A stretch of 64,000 nucleotides of DNA, from NCBI GenBank assembly GCA_012932295.1, contig JAAONU010000019.1, positions 17,059,908-17,123,907 of the forward strand, written 5' to 3'. The position numbers were made by a program, and so were the translations under genes. This document shows, piece by piece, positions 60,166 to 64,000 of the stretch (positions are counted from its first letter, which is position 1; every line of letters begins with the position of its first letter). Under the pieces are notes generated by a model. That model was not told the DNA's origin and ran no database searches. It worked only from the letters and a program-made list of their open reading frames with translations. Origin of the DNA: Cyclina sinensis (lineage: Eukaryota > Mollusca > Bivalvia > Venerida > Veneridae).

Positions 60166-60818
60166 CTGTGAAATCATTTAAATTCGCTGGGATGAAATTT
60201 CGCGCAATCTGCAAAAAAAGTACGTTCGCGCGGTCCTAAATTCGCGCATTTTCAATTTCAGATTCATTTTTTTTTATCAGCATAAAAAACAGACGACAGC
60301 TGCATGACGCTGGATCAGCACCGACGCGTGTATACAAACTGACAGGTCCAACTGTTAATTGACGTGAATTGACACAGGTTAAGTGTGCACAGATTAAAAG
60401 ATCGATACCGACAGGTCTTTTGTATCCGGTCCCTAATAAATTACGCTAAAAAACATTGCCGCTTGCGAAAATTACTTTTACTAATAATTATCAGTAAACG
60501 CTTCAGACAAGCGTTCAACAATTCAAGGAAAAGCAAACAAAACGTACTTAAAAAGAAAACAAAATAAGTTTCATTTTAATTTTGCTAGATATTTAGAATT
60601 TGCAAAAACATCCGATTATTCAAGTTATATTGGCTAAAAACAATAATTAATGGTCAAAAGTGAGTGGAAAAATATATGCAGGTATTTCGGACAGGATCAA
60701 GATTCGGATAACATAAATGTTTTATTAGTTTAATAAAAGCGCGGTCTTAAATTCGCGCATTGTTCCTAGCGCGAAATACGCGAAAATTCGTCCTACGCGA
60801 ACAAAAATGATTTCACAG
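60166..60818. mobile_element. 653-bp MITE with CTGTGAAATCATTT termini
   Basis: CTGTGAAATCATTT at the left end is exactly inverted at the right end (60805-60818), and both ends are flanked by TA (60164-60165 and 60819-60820), compatible with a Tc1/mariner-type TA duplication. Subterminal TCGCGC/TTCGCGCATT motifs occur at both ends in opposite orientation. No transposase; the 60-aa frame at 60385 is incidental. Confidence 0.8.
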
Positions 60819-60820
60819 TA

Positions 60821-63800
60821 CAACTATTTTCTTCTCTTTAGAATGCTTTATCAGTTTCACATTATCATTGCAATAGTTTAGGACGGTCACATCGGTAGTC
60901 ACAACAATACCTCGAGTACATCTTAATTCATAACAAAGAATCTCCGAGGGCTAAGTAATGTTATTTCATTTCATGCTTTCCAGTGTTTTATTATAAAAAA
61001 TCAGATGATTATATTCTGATAAACCACTAGTGAAATTTCCAAAATATAATTTTCACTGTGCCGGACTACTTTTTTCCCCTCACTGCACTCCAATTACAAA
61101 AAAACACAGTTCGACCGGCATATAAACGTATCCGCATGATAGAATCAGAAGAAAGTGATTGAACTTTTTATAAAACACTTAATTAAATCCAAATGAATAT
61201 GAAAACACTTTTTATTTTGTTCAGTTATCGTTTAAAGAGCTTAGTGGACCAAAACGCGATTTTACTGTTAAAGAAATTGTAAACAATATGGCGGACGTAT
61301 CAATTTTGCGTCATGTCCTGACGCGGAGCAATATATTTCATTGATGTATTTGCAGTTTCTGTAATATTTCGTTAGATTGAATAAATATTAAAAATGTTTT
61401 GTTAAAATGCTATTTTTGTGCTTATGAGTGAAGAAATAAACACTGAAAGCCCAGATTTTCATTATTTTTTATCGAATTTCTTGAAACTACTTTGAATAGC
61501 GTCTCGCACGTGCAGACATAGTAAATATTTGGGTGCACTACAGGTGAATAAGATGTTCATGTTTTCACTGTTTTACCTTTTTTTGCGAAATAACACTGAA
61601 AAGCATGAACTAAACAGAATATTTGATTTTTTTCAGTGTGTGATCGAAATTTATTTCACTCGTGACCATCAGATTTTAAATAAATTCACTCGTGGCGTAG
61701 TCCTCTATATATTCATATTTTAACAACTCTGAAAGCTAAAAGACTTTTAAAATATCTTTAGTTTTTGCCTTTTTAAAATTTTGTTTCGGTTCTTTAATAT
61801 CAATTTTGTTTGGAACAAAATTGTATTTATTTCGTGATAAATACGGTTCAATTGGTATAAAACTTTAAAACACGGTAAATAAAAAAATAACTATAGCTAT
61901 TACTGCTGTCAGTCATGAATGTCTTTAAATATACACAGTAAACCTCTTTTATATTTGCCTGCTTAGACAGAACAGTATGTGAACAGAAGTAATTTAAGCT
62001 GACGTAAAGCCTAAATATACATGTTAAAGTTAACTTGGAAATGACCCTCTTCATCATAAAGTTGTAGCGATAAATTGGTATCATGTCTGTAATTACATAT
62101 CGTTATTTCTCATTTTAGTGTTTTTTTATGGTCAAACTTCGAAAGACGTATTTCTCTTAATGTTATAGAACCACTGAGTTTGCGAGTTATGAAGTTAAAA
62201 CTTGGGACAAGTTTTAAAAGATCTCTTCAAAAGATCTGAATAAAAATGCTTAAAATTATGTTTCTGAAAAGAAGCTTCATTCATTGAGGTCTGAAAGCAG
62301 GTTTGTAATGGGTCTAATACCTACAATGTATAAGAGAAGAGAAAAGAAATGCAGACAGGATATGCACGTTCGTAACATGTTTTGCTGTCGATCCAGTTTC
62401 TCATCCAAGAAATTATCAATAACAATATTCTCAGCAACTTTCATTACGATAAGGTCAATAATGAAACTTCAAAAGTTTTCCGAGGGTTTCCAGTGATGTG
62501 TCCGATTTTTTAAGAAATCATTTAAGCAAATATTCGGAGCAGAAGCTCTGACAGATACGTCAAATTTGAAATTTTTAGACTTACACTTCAAATGTGCGTA
62601 GTATTTGAATTTGTTTGGCGAAGTTTTGATATCGCGCGAGATATCATCATGACAAACATTCCAAGTCAATTCGTTTAGACTGGGTAAAAAAGGTGGCTTC
62701 TATAATGTGGACAAGCTTAAGTGTTGACAACGGCCAATGGACAAAAGCCGATCAGAAAAGATTACCAAGTACTCAGGTTACCTGATAAAAACATACAATA
62801 CAATATCACATAAATTCATATCCAGCGAGTTCAAAGATTCTTAAACTTTTAAGAACTAGAAGTAGCAGTGGTATGTAGCAACTTGACAACATATAGCTTA
62901 TGAACTTTAGTCGCAGTTCTGCAGCAAATAAAAATAAAACAGCACAGCTGTCACTATAATGGTGTTAAATTTGTCATAGTTCAGCCCACAGACAAGGTAG
63001 ATATAAAGAAGTTCTTCAAAAGACAGGTGGCATGAAAGAAATGTTAGAAAAGAATAAGAAACAAATTTCAGAAGCCAGGTCTAACTTCACAGACCGAAAA
63101 ACTTAAATATATACACAATAAATTACTCGGATGTTTAAATAATTTCATTAAGGTTCAAGATAATTCTAATATTAGGAGTCAAAATCAAAACACAAAAAGC
63201 ATCCTCATTAAGAGTTACTACCTTCCGTATTATTAAGTTTTGCATTAAAATGAGTATTTACTGAAATATTTAAGGGTTACTCAATTATAAACCAAGATAA
63301 TACATGAATTACTTGCCAAATATACAATGGTTTATTGAGTAAATACTTTTTTTGTAAAACCGGTACAAGGGCATTGTATTTTAACAAAATAAAGTAATGG
63401 CTAGAATTTTCTAGATTGCAAAATGTAACTGAGCTTTTTCTAGACCGAAACATTGTTTAAAGATATACTATACCCATCTTTGCATAAAATACTTGTATTG
63501 CAGAAATTAATTGAAATCTAGCAAATTCTCACTAAATGTGTCTAATTAGGGTACTAGAATACACACACAATGTATGGGAAGCTGCATTCCCTATTACAAA
63601 TCATGTTATGTTGGTGCTTTCTTAAAAAAGCTGCCAGTTTTTTGTTATGACACTATGTATTTATACAGTATTTACCTATTGTGTGTAGTTTTAAACGTGA
63701 CATAACTACTCTGTGTGTACTCAAACATACAAAGAAAAGATGTAGTAGTCAATTGTATCTGAAACTTGAGCATAGTATATCTTTAAATATATTACAAGTG

Positions 63801-64000
63801 CATTTGTTATTTAATTGCTGCTGGACTCGGCAAGCAGTTAAATTCTTTAAGTTTGCGTAATGTTTAGGCTTAAAAATCGTGGAAAAATGAACCAGCACAC
63901 TAATTTATGTTTACAAAAAATAGTTAATGGTCTGATTCTGCCTTAGCTATCTAAAATAGTTAGCCTTCTACATGAACAGTTCACACTATAAATTTTATAA
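60821..64000. other. Right flank, no gene seen
   Basis: AT-rich sequence. The small open frames (61529, 61848, 62284, 62469) have no recognisable similarity and ordinary composition for this DNA. Exons of a gene extending beyond the window cannot be excluded. Confidence 0.5.

Overview
The window is AT-rich nuclear DNA from an invertebrate animal. Genes have small exons with GT-AG introns, and there are microsatellites, inverted-repeat transposons and long stretches without coding sequence. Bivalve mollusc is my best guess (inference). The reasons are a tandem universal-stress-protein (USP) family, a roughly 150-bp GGTCA-rich tandem repeat of a kind I associate with mollusc genomes, and a Helitron encoding a Ulp1-like protease, a Rep-helicase and an endonuclease. 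Nothing looks bacterial or viral.

Host genes. Two intact four-exon USP genes lie on the minus strand: gene A (exons between 5629 and 15972, 161 aa) and gene C (exons between 47919 and 56039, 154 aa). Between them lie a decayed copy B (exons 3 and 4 only, 37750-41062, frameshifted through the ATP motif) and an isolated, stop-containing exon-3 relic (20618-20726). Positions 1 to about 20050 and about 21830 to 46240 are diverged copies of each other. The relic at 20170-20760 matches the gene C region near 48200-49180. The simplest reading is a tandem duplication of a two-gene block (A-type plus C-type), after which one gene in each block decayed in part.

Mobile elements. Most of the remaining structure is transposons of different ages, several dated by the paralogous empty site: (i) a 9.6-kb Helitron (24153-33774) with A|TC...CTAG|T ends and a 3' hairpin, carrying broken reading frames for zinc knuckles, a Q-rich linker, a Ulp1-like protease, 42-aa charged repeats, a Y2 HUH Rep, a Pif1-like helicase and an endonuclease-like domain; (ii) a 7.2-kb CACTA-like element (8234-15419) in intron 2 of gene A, with CCGTATA-type subterminal arrays and a gene-like cassette (four CCAAT boxes, an E2F-type site, two exons, a poly(A) signal); (iii) a 2.07-kb foldback element (49711-51777) in intron 2 of gene C; (iv) a 401-bp MITE inside a Tc1 relic (6493-6893); (v) inverted-repeat elements at 58762-59860 and 60166-60818; (vi) three Tc1/mariner relics. 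A 1.6-kb tandem array full of nuclear-receptor half sites fills intron 1 of gene C.

Rest of the window. The flanks (1-5600, 16-20 kb, 33.8-37.7 kb, 41-46 kb, 56-58.7 kb, 60.8-64 kb) are AT-rich intergenic sequence with no gene I can support. No CRISPR, rRNA or convincing functional tRNA was seen.
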